The notes: generated by a model not told the origin, from the letters alone. DNA of 64,000 nucleotides from Lentinus brumalis (GCA_001792895.1 MARA01000013.1:1168547-1232546); one strand, 5' to 3'; positions 34,678-45,472 are shown, numbered from the stretch's first letter. A program made the numbers and translations.

Positions 34678-36993
34678 TCAAGCGCGCCCTTTGCCCTTGC
34701 CCGCCAAGTCCCGTTTGCGCGCAGAAGTCAAGCGGGAGAACTTACACAACAGATGTTCCACCATAACTGCATCAAACCCGATGAGCTGCTTGTCGGAAAT
34801 ATTGATCCTCGTGGACAAGAAGTTGAAGACGCGGGTGAACGCATTCAGAACTTCTGCTTCCGTTGCGTTCTTCTTGGACCTAATGAGACCCGCCTCTTCC
34901 AACCCGCTCAGAGAACCCATCTTGTTCCTCCGTAGAACCTCTGCAACCTCAGCAAGAGTTGGTGGAGCTACCTTCCCAGCGTAGACCAAGTCGGCGGTCA
35001 GAAGATAACCGGTCAGTCCACCTAGCAGGAGGAGCTTCTTGAAGCGCCGGTTCTTGACCTTGCCGTTTTTGCCAGTGATCTGCTCCTTGCCCTGCGTCCA
35101 GTCGTAGAAGATGACGAAGGGAACAGGATGGGGAGCGTGGGATGCCAACAGAGCGTTGTACTTGGGTTCATACTCGAAGTACGACTTCACAGCGTCCATG
35201 CCGTCACTGATGCGCTGAGCCTGCGGCGACCCATAGCACTTCACATTCAGAATGCGCTGCGTTGCGGCTTGCATCACCTTCGTACACTTCTTGACGGCAT
35301 CCTGATCCTCCTGGTTGACAGATGCTTTCATCAATGCAGCGTCGTGATACTTCTGAACTGCATCCTGAGCATCCCAGTCTGCCTTGGATGAGAAGTAGCC
35401 GAAGGTCTCGTCGTGCTGGAAAGGAGTGTCGAAAATAAGGGCTCGGGATATGACGCAACTGGGATATGCACCAGGCTTGTCAACATTGTCGGGGTGGAAC
35501 GGTCCCTGGTTAGATGTCGTGCGCAGCCGTGAAGTAGCCAAGTTGCGGAAAGGGGAAAAATGATCACTGTTCCTCAGCACCGCCTGTTGCACAGCTGTTG
35601 GAGAGGGAATGGGATCCCCACGAGCGATTGGAAGCAGCTGCTGGACCATGTGATGGAGTGCAGCAAGCCCGGGATGGTCCTCGTCATCGACATCCATTGG
35701 TGTAGCAGCACCCGGTGAGCCATCATCTCCTCCGTCGACATCCATTGGTGTAGCAGCGCCTGGTGAGCCTTGTGACTGTGCAGTCAGCCGAGATGAACTC
35801 GCAACCTGGGACTGTACAGGAGCCTTTCCCGCCTGGGTCTTGCTCCCCGACGCGGTACTCATACTTCCTGCTTGCACGGTCTGCTGGGTGGAGGCGATAT
35901 TGGACAACGGGAGTGACGACGGTGTACTGTAGCATGCGACTAGGCCGCTTATGAGGTTGACCGTCCACGAGCGCATTCCTGGGGCGCATTGCTCAACAGC
36001 GGTCGAGATGGCCTCCATAATAGATGCCTCCGGGGATTTCGGAGAAGCAAGAGGCTCTGCATAGATAGCGGCAGCAAAGGGATCCAACATGGATAGAGTG
36101 AGTTGATGGGGCTTTACGGATCTGGGAAGGCCAAGCACACCTGCTTTTACCTCACGGTAGTACCTCCACACACCCTCCAGCATGAGGACATCAGAGTTGC
36201 GGAAGGCTTGAAGTATGTAGACCACAAGGTATGCCCTCAGCATCTCCGTGTTGTTGGGATAACTCAGCCATGTCCGGACAAATGACAGAACAGTGTTTTC
36301 CACCCGAGGAAGGAAGTTGTCCTCCAAGTTGCGCGGACGAGCAACCTTGCCAGTAACGTCCTGTCCTCGCAGATGCTCGAAGTAGTCACCAGCATCGAGT
36401 CGCCGACGGCGTTGCCAGGAGATGTCCGTGTACACGTCATGACACAAACGTGCAAGCCAGTCTGGGGACTGCTTGTAGCGGTCGGGATCCTCAGCAAGCT
36501 CCTCGACGAGTTCCTTGACCCGTGGTCCGCAGAAGCTGATGAGCCAGTACCATGCAGTCGCACTACACAGCATGAGCTGCCGCCGGTGAATGTTGAGGCG
36601 GAGAGTGGAGAGCTCAGAGGCATTCACGAGCTGTTCGTACGACTCCCACATAGATGAGATAGAGCCAAAGAATGTGGATGCAGAGCGGTCAGATGTGAAG
36701 GCGTCCATGAAAGTTTGCAGGTCCTCATGAGCAGTAACTGGATGTGCTGGATTCTGAGAGATGCGGTGTCCCAAGGCCTGGTATAGAGCCAATTCACGCT
36801 GAAGGTTGTCGTGCCTAAACAGCGCCAATAACGACTCATGTGCTACTAGGGATTTAGCGGCGGCTCGAAAAAAAACATCCAATTGTTCGTACCTGGCTTC
36901 TGCAATGGAACGGCTTCCGAAAGTAACAGCGCAGCGCTTTCTGGTACCAAGTCTGTCTCTCTGCCAGATGACTCTGCAGCGCAAGGTCAACAC
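34678..36993 (-). CDS. large unknown protein, 771-codon exon
   Basis: One long exon with no domain I recognise. The N-terminal 330 residues look alpha-helical and globular (LQRELALYQALGHRI, CSATAWYWLISFCGPRVKEL, LRAYLVVYILQAFRNSDVL). A disordered linker follows with two copies of GSPGAATPMDVD. The C-terminal 300 residues are globular again (FIFYDWTQGKEQI, KLLLLGGLTGYLLTADLVYAGK), ending in a basic tail. The track-like start is not an ATG: coding probably enters from an upstream exon whose acceptor is near 36893 (CCATTGCAG before AAGCCAGG). It may therefore be the 3' exon of the transcript that includes the dioxygenase, or a separate gene starting in the short frames at 36987-37226. Confidence 0.6.
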   Translation of the reverse strand: MLTLRCRVIWQRDRLGTRKRCAVTFGSRSIAEARYEQLDVFFRAAAKSLVAHESLLALFRHDNLQRELALYQALGHRISQNPAHPVTAHEDLQTFMDAFTSDRSASTFFGSISSMWESYEQLVNASELSTLRLNIHRRQLMLCSATAWYWLISFCGPRVKELVEELAEDPDRYKQSPDWLARLCHDVYTDISWQRRRRLDAGDYFEHLRGQDVTGKVARPRNLEDNFLPRVENTVLSFVRTWLSYPNNTEMLRAYLVVYILQAFRNSDVLMLEGVWRYYREVKAGVLGLPRSVKPHQLTLSMLDPFAAAIYAEPLASPKSPEASIMEAISTAVEQCAPGMRSWTVNLISGLVACYSTPSSLPLSNIASTQQTVQAGSMSTASGSKTQAGKAPVQSQVASSSRLTAQSQGSPGAATPMDVDGGDDGSPGAATPMDVDDEDHPGLAALHHMVQQLLPIARGDPIPSPTAVQQAVLRNSDHFSPFRNLATSRLRTTSNQGPFHPDNVDKPGAYPSCVISRALIFDTPFQHDETFGYFSSKADWDAQDAVQKYHDAALMKASVNQEDQDAVKKCTKVMQAATQRILNVKCYGSPQAQRISDGMDAVKSYFEYEPKYNALLASHAPHPVPFVIFYDWTQGKEQITGKNGKVKNRRFKKLLLLGGLTGYLLTADLVYAGKVAPPTLAEVAEVLRRNKMGSLSGLEEAGLIRSKKNATEAEVLNAFTRVFNFLSTRINISDKQLIGFDAVMVEHLLCKFSRLTSARKRDLAGKGKGRA

Positions 36994-39900
36994 CCGTCAC
37001 CATGTACCAATCGCAAATTCTCACCTCCAGCAACATCTTCGTTCAAACCTGGTGCAGTGAAGTTGTGTACAGCAGGTAACGACTGGCCTGCCGTGACTGC
37101 TGGATAGATCAAGGGACTCGGATCAAATTGGAAGTTAGAGGCCTCGTCCCGGGCTGTAAGATAGGATGGGTCAATTTTGATGTAAGACTGGGTACACACA
37201 TACGCACAATGTGCCAAATCAAGCAAGTGCTGTATGGAAGGCCCGCCTTGCTTGCTTCGCTTGGTTCTATGTCCTAAGGAGAGAAGAAGATTGGTATGAG
37301 TCCTGAACTGGGGAAGTACAACATACCAGCAGCACGCTCTCCATCAGAATCTCCGTCACCGTCCTCTCCGTCATCGTCAGCATCATAGTTTTCATCATTT
37401 GATGCATCTGAGCGGGTCTTGCGCTTGTTTCCTGCTAATATGATCGTTGACACAAGTGATCCTGCGTAGTCATCTTGATATTCACTCACCAACTTGGTCT
37501 TTGCCCTGCTGATCACCCTTTGACTTCTTTGACTTCTTCCTCCCTATACTGCATTTAGTATATGTATAGATATTTCAGCAGCCATGATGCTCACGATTTT
37601 GCTCCTCGTGCGTTGCGCTTGAATGCTTGCGCTTGTGACGCAACCTGGAACCTTCAGCATTGGTTCCTTGCTTGGCTGAATACATGGGCAACAGGTAAAT
37701 GGGAGTCAACATAGAACGACATGCAGACATACCTCGGTCCTGGAACTGACGGTGTACCACATGGGGAAGGTATCGGCCCTGCTCAGCCTTGTGCGCCTCC
37801 CATGCTGATGCTGCCTCCTGACGGGTGCACTCAAACTTGACTGACTTCGACAGAGAACCAGGATGAAGCTCCCAGGGCTCTGGTGTTATGGTGTTTCCCT
37901 TCTCGTCTTCCAGGCTGAAGCACTCCGCAAGCTTCTTGAAGTCGACACGCATGTTCGCCTTCTCGGGAACTTGGCGTGTAAGATGATATGTGAGTTGGCA
38001 CATGGCACGGTAGTAGTACTCCAGGAACGCAGCAGGGGATGTGAGATACCAGCCTGAGGTGATCCAGCTGGCAACATTGGAGATGACAGGTTCATGATCA
38101 AACCTGTCCCATATGCGCAAACAGTGAGACAAGGTTTCAGCAGAAAACGTCAAGTACTTACCTTGGATCAATGAACTCGGGAGGCATATATAGAAAGCGG
38201 CCACCAGGTAGTGCCGCTAAGCTGAGGATGGCGCTGCCGTCCAAGAAGGAGCTTGGTGGATAGCATACAACAACAAAGCGGTACGACCATTTTTTGGGTG
38301 ATTTGCCAGGACGTGCGGTGGGAGGAAACCCGCCATGGAACCGTAAGCCACAGAAGCAGATGGAGACAAGATCACGGAGTTCTAGAACCTCATCAATTGA
38401 GGACAATTTTGAAAGCGGCCCACGCAAATGACGTACCAACAGCGACACCCAAATCACCGATCATGAAGTAACCTGGATGATCTGAGCGATACAGATCGCT
38501 GTAACACAGCAGACATGTGACAGCGGCAGGCGAGTCATGCTTGTCCTTGTGCTTGCCACCAAACCCTCCAAGGGCTGCCTTCAATTTTGGCACTAATTAT
38601 AATGTCAACAGTGATAAACACGACATGTGGAGAGAGTTGACATACAGGCTAGCTTGTCCGCCAACTCACAGGGGGATATATTGAGCTGTTGGTTGGGAAC
38701 TGCATAGTTATGAGCGCATCCAACACGGGGTAGGTTGATGAGGTCTGCATGGATTTGGAGAGCCTTGCAAAGCTTCTCGCTACCTGCTTCAATGGCAATC
38801 ATGGCCAATGGAGCAGAGGCCTACAAGTGATCGGTCAGACATCATCTGAAGTTACTATGCCGACGCATACCTTGATAACTTGTTCACGAAGACGCAGATG
38901 CCACGTCGGCTCCTCATCCATGCCAATCTTGGCTCCGACAGCAGGCCCTATGAGGTTCCGAGGGGACTGATATGAATTCACCAAGGTATAGCACCTCTCT
39001 GATGTGCTGACGTGGATCGCCTGCTTATGGCGCTCCCAGTGTGTGCCGTCCTTGTATACTCCATCTACGAGAATCGGCTTCTCACGTGTTCGGAGTTCTC
39101 GGGGACCTAAAACAGCATCCCGGGCTGCCTTCATAGCTTTGCGATGAGGTCTGGTGATGAGACCACTGATAGGATGTTATATTTTGCTAGGTACAGGTAA
39201 CATATTCCTGAGACTCACGTCGACGTAACCCAAATCTGCATAGCATCATGCTCTGGGTTCCCATCACCGTATGCATCCCGCAGCAACACATAATCTCCAG
39301 GTCTCAAGCGTAAGTAACCTGTTAATTCATGATAAGCATGTGCTAACACAAAGTACTTGGAGTACATACCAGCGGAAATAACACCCTCTTCAGTCCCCTC
39401 CGGCAGCGGTGTGTCCGCAAGCCACTCATGGTAGGCATTCATCTCCGCAGGCGTTGTGTCCTGAAGACCCACATAGATATCACTGGGAAGGCACTCTGGT
39501 CTGACAAGGGGATGGTTGGGGACCAGATAGAACTGAGTATGTTTGGGGTGGCGGTTAGGAATGAGGACAAGTGTTCCCTCCGCAACAGTCGTGATCCTAA
39601 CCCGAGGAGGGGTTGGAGGTGTGCCGGAATTGGTCGTGGTAGGAGAAAGACCAGATACAGCAGGAGCAGATGCAGAACTCGTAGCGGGAGCTTGAGCAAG
39701 CACGGAACCCGGAGGAGCGGGCATGGAACCCGGAGCAGCAGCCGGAGCAGCAGCCGGGGCAGGCGCGGAACCGGGTGCAGCGGGCACGGAACCCGGAGCA
39801 ACAGCCGGGGCAGGCACGGAACCGGGCGCAGCGGGCATGGAACCCGGAGCAGCAGCCGGGGCAGGCGCGGAACCGGGCACAGCGGGCATGGAACCCGGAG

Positions 39901-40267
39901 CAGCAGCCGGGGCAGGCGCGGAACCGGGCGCAGCGGGCATGGAACCCGGAGCAGCAGCCGGGGCAGGCGCGGAACGCGGAGCAGCGGGCATGGAACCCGG
40001 AGCAGCATCGGGAACTTGAAAGAGCATGGAACCCGGCGCAGCGGTTGTAGAACCAGAAGCAGCAACAGGTACTTGCGCAAGTGCAGAACCGGGTGCAGCA
40101 GGCATAGAACCAGGCGCACGCGCGGAACGTGAGGCACCCGCAGACATGACCGTTGGAAGGAGACTCAACACCGCGAGCATGTCCGGGGATGAAGGCGGAG
40201 AAGCTGAATGGATCGTGAGTGAGGTTGAAAGGTCGATATAAATGACAGATCTACCTTCGGCCTCCAT
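36987..40267 (-). CDS. TET/JBP-like 2-oxoglutarate/Fe(II) dioxygenase
   Basis: Multi-exon minus-strand gene with ATG at 40267. After a Pro/Ala-rich 17-residue repeat region come folded segments (AEGTLVLIPNRHPKHTQFYLV, YLRLRPGDYVLLRDAYG). The catalytic core follows across a 45-nt intron at about 38391-38435: GGFGGKHKDKHDSPAAVTCL gives the H-x-D iron ligands, YFMIGDLGVAV is followed by LVSICFCGLRFHGGFPPT with the distal His, and WSYRFVVVCYPPS carries the Arg that binds 2-oxoglutarate. This order matches the fungal TET/JBP family (5-methylcytosine or thymine oxidation; CcTET in Coprinopsis), known to be expanded in Agaricomycetes together with KDZ transposons. The tail has Lys-rich and acidic exons (RKKSKKSKGDQQGKD, DDGEDGDGDSDGERA) and may end at 37575 or 36987. 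Predicted nuclear. Activity is inferred from motifs. Confidence 0.75.
39722..40010. repeat. 51-bp in-frame repeat in dioxygenase N-terminus
   Basis: About five to six units of 51 nt (17 codons), read on the minus strand as Ala/Pro/Gly/Ser/Met units of the type APGSMPAAPGSAPAPAA. Units differ by short internal deletions in multiples of three, so the frame is kept, which supports coding. Confidence 0.85.
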
Positions 40268-40830
40268 AGCATCCAGAATGGTCTGTCAGTGACGATGGAT
40301 AGAGCTGAACTACATCCAAGACAGTGAGCCTTTGCCGTGCAAAACTAATCAAGCAAACATACCAAATTGCAAAAGTGAAGGAGCTACGGGGACTGCAGAC
40401 TGCAGGGATGGGAGTGGAAGAGCGAGGAGAAAATGTGGGGGTCGAACAGAGGATGTCGCAGATATAGCGGATACCTGTCTGGTGTCCAAGCTGTCAGCTG
40501 GCAAGGCCAGACCGCTGAGAGAAGAAGCTGTGTACTTCCCTGTCAAACTCAAATCTACATGCCTGTGCTGCTCCTTCCATACAGTCTCAACTCTGGATCC
40601 TGCTAGATCTCTGCATGCTCGTGTGGTGGGGCTCTCTGAATGTGTAACTAACAACAGCCCTAGTTACAGTTGGACTCCTGGAGAACATATGACTCGTAAC
40701 TTTGGAGGATGGTACTTAGGAGGAGGGATGACAGCTGTCGCCACATGTCAAACCTTGGGCAACCATCGCCGAGGTTGTCCCGTGTGAGCCAGTGATCACA
40801 TCACCCTTCCAGCCAATCAGGGGCTGGATT
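40268..40830. other. upstream region of the dioxygenase gene
   Basis: No supported coding sequence. A CCAAT box lies at about 40813, next to the hairpin. Open frames here are short and lack domains. Confidence 0.4.
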
Positions 40831-40898
40831 TGTTGATGGATGCGTGCCCAGGGGGATGCAATTTGGATTGCATCCCCCTGGGCATGCATCCATCAACA
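40831..40898. repeat. 32-bp-arm hairpin with 4-nt loop
   Basis: Left arm 40831-40862 and right arm 40867-40898 are reverse complements with a single mismatch (G versus T, a G-U pair in RNA). The loop is TTGG. A CCAAT motif precedes it (about 40813) and an inverted CCAAT (ATTGG, about 40912) follows, giving a wider near-symmetry. It lies between the dioxygenase start and the downstream plus-strand sequence. It could be a divergent promoter element, a short foldback transposon or a transcribed hairpin. Confidence 0.9.
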
Positions 40899-40998
40899 GA
40901 GCCGGTCTCCCATTGGCCCAAACCGATGGGAGTCCCCTTCCTCGCCATCTCTGAGCACAATCCCGCCCTGTCTTTCAGCCTGTGTCCGTTGACAGTGA

Positions 40999-41513
40999 GT
41001 GTCTCTTCAATGCCGACAACGAGGGTGCGTCCCTCGTTCCCTCCTCTCTGCCATCCTCATCTCTGCCCCAGTCCCCTTTCTCCCCGTCCGCGGCGACTTC
41101 CACCCCAAGCGCAACCAAGCACGCCAGAAGCTCACCACGCTCCCAACCGGCAGATGTAAGGATCTCTCCAGCCATGTCTACTACGAGCTCGGCCGTTGCT
41201 ATCCAGAGTTCAAGGAAGAGGCCCGTCCGTTCCCTCCCCATCTCGCGATGACACTAATGGTCTGTGCTTCCAGATGGCCCCGCCAGACACTGCCGGCCCC
41301 GCAACATCGCCCGGATCGGCGTACGACGACTATACCTCGCCAGACTTCCCCAGCAATGCCCGCACCTCCGAGGACCAGGGCAATGACTCCGGATACGGCC
41401 GCAGCACTCCAGGCGCATCCACCACCGACACATACCCACTCCGCAAGCCATGCCAGGACATGTATGCAGGCTCGGACCGCCGTCGACCGTCGCAGGATAC
41501 CACGCTTGGCTAG
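40999..41513 (+). pseudogene. Spa2/GIT-like fragment
   Basis: The plus-strand frame contains ARQKLTTLPTGRCKDLSS followed by HVYYELGRCYPEF, which resembles the Spa2-homology repeat of fungal Spa2 and animal GIT proteins (polarity scaffold at growing hyphal tips). A probable acceptor (TGCTTCCAG, about 41275) opens a second segment, MAPPDTAGPATSPGSAYDDY through NDSGYGRSTPG, that ends at 41513. Only one Spa2-homology unit is seen and the long coiled-coil and C-terminal parts are missing. This is therefore a truncated, probably non-functional copy. It ends about 150 nt before a satellite array. Confidence 0.55.
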
Positions 41514-41670
41514 TGTCGGAGTGAGACTGCGAGTGTCACGAGCGACGGCGATGCACAGAGTGCGACAGCAGGTATGGGCATAATGATCCCGAACAAGAGC
41601 ACCATCGCAGAGGAAGAGATAGAGGTCCCATACTGACAGCGACATGATGTCAAGACCTGAGAGCCGAGCC

Positions 41671-43976
41671 AGGGCGTCAAGAACACGGAGACCGCCCTTC
41701 TGCCTTGTCTCTCGCTTCCTCGACCTCATGCTCGCCCGCCCACACCTCGCTCCCTGCATCCCCGCCGCGCTCCCCGGACCTCATCTACCCCCTCCACAGG
41801 GCGTGTCAAGACCCGCGAGTCAAGCCAGGGCGTCGAGAACGCAGAGACGGCGCATCCGCGTCGTCTCTGGCGTGCTCGACATCGCGCTCGCCCGCCCAAG
41901 CTCGCTCTCGCTCCCCGTGTCCCCGCCGCTCTCCCCAGACCTCAAGGACGACCTCCACAGGTCATGGCAAGACCCGCGAGTCAAGCCAGGGCGTCGAGAA
42001 CGCAGAGACGGCGCATCCGCGTCGTCTCTCGCGTCCTCGACGTCGTGCTCGCCCGCCCAAGCTCGCTCTCGCTCCCCGCGTCCCCGCCGCTCTCCCCAGA
42101 CCTCAAAGACGACCTCCACAGGGCGTGTCAAGACCCAGGAGCCGGGCCAGGGCGTCGAGAACGCAGAGATGGCGCATCTGCGTCGTCTCTCGCGTCCTCG
42201 ACGTCGTGCTCGCCCGCCCACGCCCGCTCTCGCTCCCCGCGTCCCCGCCGCTCTCCCCAGACCTCAAAGACGACCTCCACAGGGCGTGTCAAGACCCGCG
42301 AGTCAAGCCAGGGCGTCGAGAACGCAGAGACGGCGCATCTGCGTCGTCTCTCGCGTCCTGGACGTCGTGCTCGCCCGCCCATGCCCGCTCTCACTCCCCG
42401 CGTCCCCGCCGCGCTCCCCGGACCTCAACTACGCCCTCCACAGGGCGTGTCAAGACCCAGGAGCCGGGCCAGGGCGTCGCGAACGCAGAGATGGCGCATC
42501 CGCGTCGTCTCTCGCGTCCTCGACGTCGTGCTCGCCCGCCCATGCCCGCTCTCGCTCCCCGCGTCCCCGCCGCGCTCCCCGGACCTCAACTACGCCCTCC
42601 ACAGGGCGTGTCAAGACCCGCGAGTCAAGCCAGGGCGTCGAGAACGCAGAGACGGCGCATCCGCGTCGTCTCTCGCGTCCTCGACGTCGTGCTCGCCCGC
42701 CCATGCCCGCTCTCGCTCCCCGCGTCCCCACCGCGCTCCCCGGACCTCAACTACGCCCTCCACAGGGCGTGTCAAGACCCGCGAGTCAAGCCAGGGCGTC
42801 GAGAACGCAGAGACGGCGCATCCGCGTCGTCTCTCGCGTCCTCGACGTCGTGCTCGCCCGCCCACGCCCGCTCTCGCTCCCCGCGTCCCCGCCGCGCTCC
42901 CCGGACCTCAACTACGCCCTCCACAGGGCGTGTCAAGACCCAGGAGCCGGGCCAGGGCGTCGAGAACGCAGAGATGGCGCATCCGCGTCGTCTCTCGCGT
43001 CCTCGACGTCGTGCTCGCCCGCCCATGCCCGCTCTCGCTCCCCGCGTCCCCGCCGCGCTCCCCGGACCTCAACTACGCCCTCCACAGGGCGTGTCAAGAC
43101 CCGCGAGTCAAGCCAGGGCGTCGAGAACGCAGAGACGGCGCATCCGCGTCGTCTCTCGCGTCCTGGACGTCGTGCTCGCCCGCCCACGCCCGCTCTCGCT
43201 CCCCGCGTCCCCGCCGCTCTCCCCAGACCTCAAAGACGACCTCCACAGGGCGTGTCAAGACCCGCGAGTCAAGCCAGGGCGTCGAGATCCGCGTCGTCTC
43301 TCGCGTCCTCGACGTCGTGCTCGCCCGCCCATGCCCGCTCTCGCTCCCCGCGTCCCCGCCGCGCTCCCCGGACCTCAACTACGCCCTCCACAGGGCGTGT
43401 CAAGACCCGCGAGTCAAGCCAGGGCGTCGAGAACGCAGAGATGGCGCATCTGCGTCGTCTCTCGCGTCCTCGACGTCGTGCTCGCCCGCCCATGCCCGCT
43501 CTCGCTCCCCGCGTCCCCGCCGCGCTCCCCGGACCTCAACTACGCCCTCCACAGGGCGTGTCAAGACCCAGGAGCCGGGCCAGGGCGTCGAGAACGCAGA
43601 GACGGCGCATCCGCGTCGTCTCTCACGTCCTCGACGTCGTGCTCGCCCGCCCAAGCCCGCTCTCGCTCCCCGCGTCCCCGCCGCGCTCCCCAGACCTCAA
43701 GGACGACCTCCACAGGGCGTGTCAAGACCCAGGAGCCGGGCCAGGGCGTCGAGAACGCAGAGATGGCGCATCCGCGTCGTCTCTCGCGTCCTCGACGTCA
43801 TGCTCGCCCGCCCAAGCCCGCTCTCGCTCCCCGCGTCCCCGCCGCTCTCCCCAGACCTCAAGGACGACCTCCACAGGTCATGGCAAGACCCGCGAGTCAT
43901 GCTAGGGTGTCGAGAACGCAGAGATGGCGCATCTGCGTCGTCTCTGGCGTGCTCGACGTCGTGCTCACCCACCCAC
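41671..43976. repeat. 161-bp satellite, about 15 units
   Basis: The anchor AGGGCGTCGAGAACGCAGAG (or a variant) occurs at 41671, 41827, 41988, 42149, 42310, 42471, 42632, 42793, 42954, 43115, 43276, 43421, 43582, 43743 and 43904. Spacing is 161 nt except for one 156 and one 145, the latter from a 16-nt deletion. Two unit types alternate irregularly: ACCCGCGAGTCAAGCC and ACCCAGGAGCCGGGCC. Because 161 is not a multiple of three, the same peptide passes through all three frames, and all three plus frames stay open for more than 730 codons. These long frames should not be annotated as proteins without transcript evidence. Confidence 0.95.
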
Positions 43977-44361
43977 ACCAGCTCTCATATATGTCGTTTC
44001 CTGTATCTCATCTTGCTTGTCATCTCATTAATCATGGTTGTTCTCATGAGCATCTCCACGATGTATACTATCCCCATCGGCAGACTCTCCTTGCTCATTC
44101 TGAGCTCCACTGATGCTGGGAAGGCTGGCTATGAACACCATACTCAACACAAACAGATGTTTTTAGACCTGTAGCACTCATCTATGCAACATGTCTCTCC
44201 TCAATTTCGGTGTATTGGGATCTATTTAGGAGAGGACAGCATGATAAGTATCTGTGTGATCAATACTCTCCGGGCGCTTCATGGGAAGGTAGCTTGACCT
44301 CATACCACTATCTTGCGCAACTGCTTTCAACTCTTCCGTGATCCACCATCTTGATTGTAGG

Positions 44362-45472
44362 ATGCTGAGTAACATTAATCGTCTCTCCACTGTGTTTGGC
44401 ACCAGCGAGTCGGATATGGCTGAGGCTGCGGAGGTTGGCGGGGAAGGCCAGAATGGTGCAAGCTCCATTGAGCTGGATTCGACAAACTGTGCAGTGGCAG
44501 GTGAGTTGTCAGGCAGTATAATCTTCCATATCCTGACTGAAGGACTGGGAAGCTGGGGCATCTGACGTAGGCCCTAGGTTGTCGAGCATTGCGATGGCCC
44601 AGGCCTGTGAGTTGATGCTCCGTGAAGACGCGCTGTTTTTGCAGGATGAGCGGAACATAGGCCCAGGAAGCATTGGCTCAGAGGACTGGTTGGAGAGCCT
44701 TCAGAGGGTTCAGAGGAACTTCATCGACTCAGTCACCACCCCGCATCTTGCCTCTGCCTCTCCTGGCGAGCATGATTGTGACAGCACACTCGACTCCGGC
44801 GAATCAAGTGATCCCGAGTACCCCATCTTCGTGTATGTCAACCACCTGCCGTCCTGCTGCGGTGACACAGGCCCGGAAGCTGTGGCTGTGGCTGTTTTGG
44901 GCGGATCAGACCCAGACCTAACGGTGCGTGCGATCAACGTTTTGCATCCCCTTGCTTGCGACAATTTAGATTCTTCACTCGCAGGTGGTGATTCCCCGGT
45001 CCCTCGACCATATACGAGCGCATGGACACAATCCGACAGATTTCTGGCAGAGGTACCTGCACACGGGGCTCCTCGAAGCATGCTACGAACGTCAAGCCCG
45101 CGTGCTCATTGCCTGTGTTGGGTGTATGCTTTATTTTGCAACATCTGAAGCCTCAGATGAGCTGTTGTCCCTGTGGCGCGGGTTCGATGAAGCCCTGGCA
45201 AACGTCATCCTGTGCAGCCGCTTGTTTCGTCTGGCGGAGTGCACTGACAGGGTGCTTCTGCCCTTGCTCCGTTGGGCAATGAGTCAATGCCCTGTAAGTT
45301 CTCAGTCATAATCACTCTGACTTTGTTCTGAACCACATATGGCGTCCAATTTCAGGATGCTATGCTGCTGCCTACCACACTGGTGCAGCCCCGCACAATT
45401 CTGCCTGGTGCCCCCGAGCGTAGCGTCCAGAACGACGGCATTGCACCCACCGCAGATGAGCTACGCATTTGA
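44362..45472 (+). CDS. unknown multi-exon protein
   Basis: Plus-strand gene with four to five exons. Exon 1 starts at ATG 44362 (MLSNINRLSTVFG) and ends at donor GTGAGT about 44501. Later exons give MAQACELMLREDALF through EAVAVAVLGGSDPDLT, then VVIPRSLDHIRAHGHNPTDFW with YLHTGLLEACYERQARVLI through LLRWAMSQCP, then DAMLLPTTLVQPRTILPG ending at 45472 (DELRI). Splice sites and frame agree throughout. The middle is alpha-helical with several Cys residues (IACVGCMLYF, NVILCSRLF). I recognise no family. Confidence 0.6.

Noticed and set aside
39428..40137. Long plus- and minus-frame ORFs over the Pro/Ala repeat
   Set aside because: They are shadows of the dioxygenase N-terminal repeat. Only the minus frame ending at 39215 joins the conserved domain by splicing.
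40831..40898. Rho-independent-type terminator
   Set aside because: No T-run follows, the organism is a fungus, and the hairpin lies upstream of genes rather than at a 3' end.
41199..41759. Minus-strand 186-codon frame
   Set aside because: Antisense to the Spa2/GIT-like segment; no domain or splice support.
41671..43976. CRISPR array
   Set aside because: Units are 161 bp with no repeat-spacer alternation, and the organism is eukaryotic.
41644..44174. Three overlapping plus-strand frames of 736-802 codons
   Set aside because: They are the three frames of the 161-bp satellite, which lacks stops in every frame. Openness is a by-product of the repeat.
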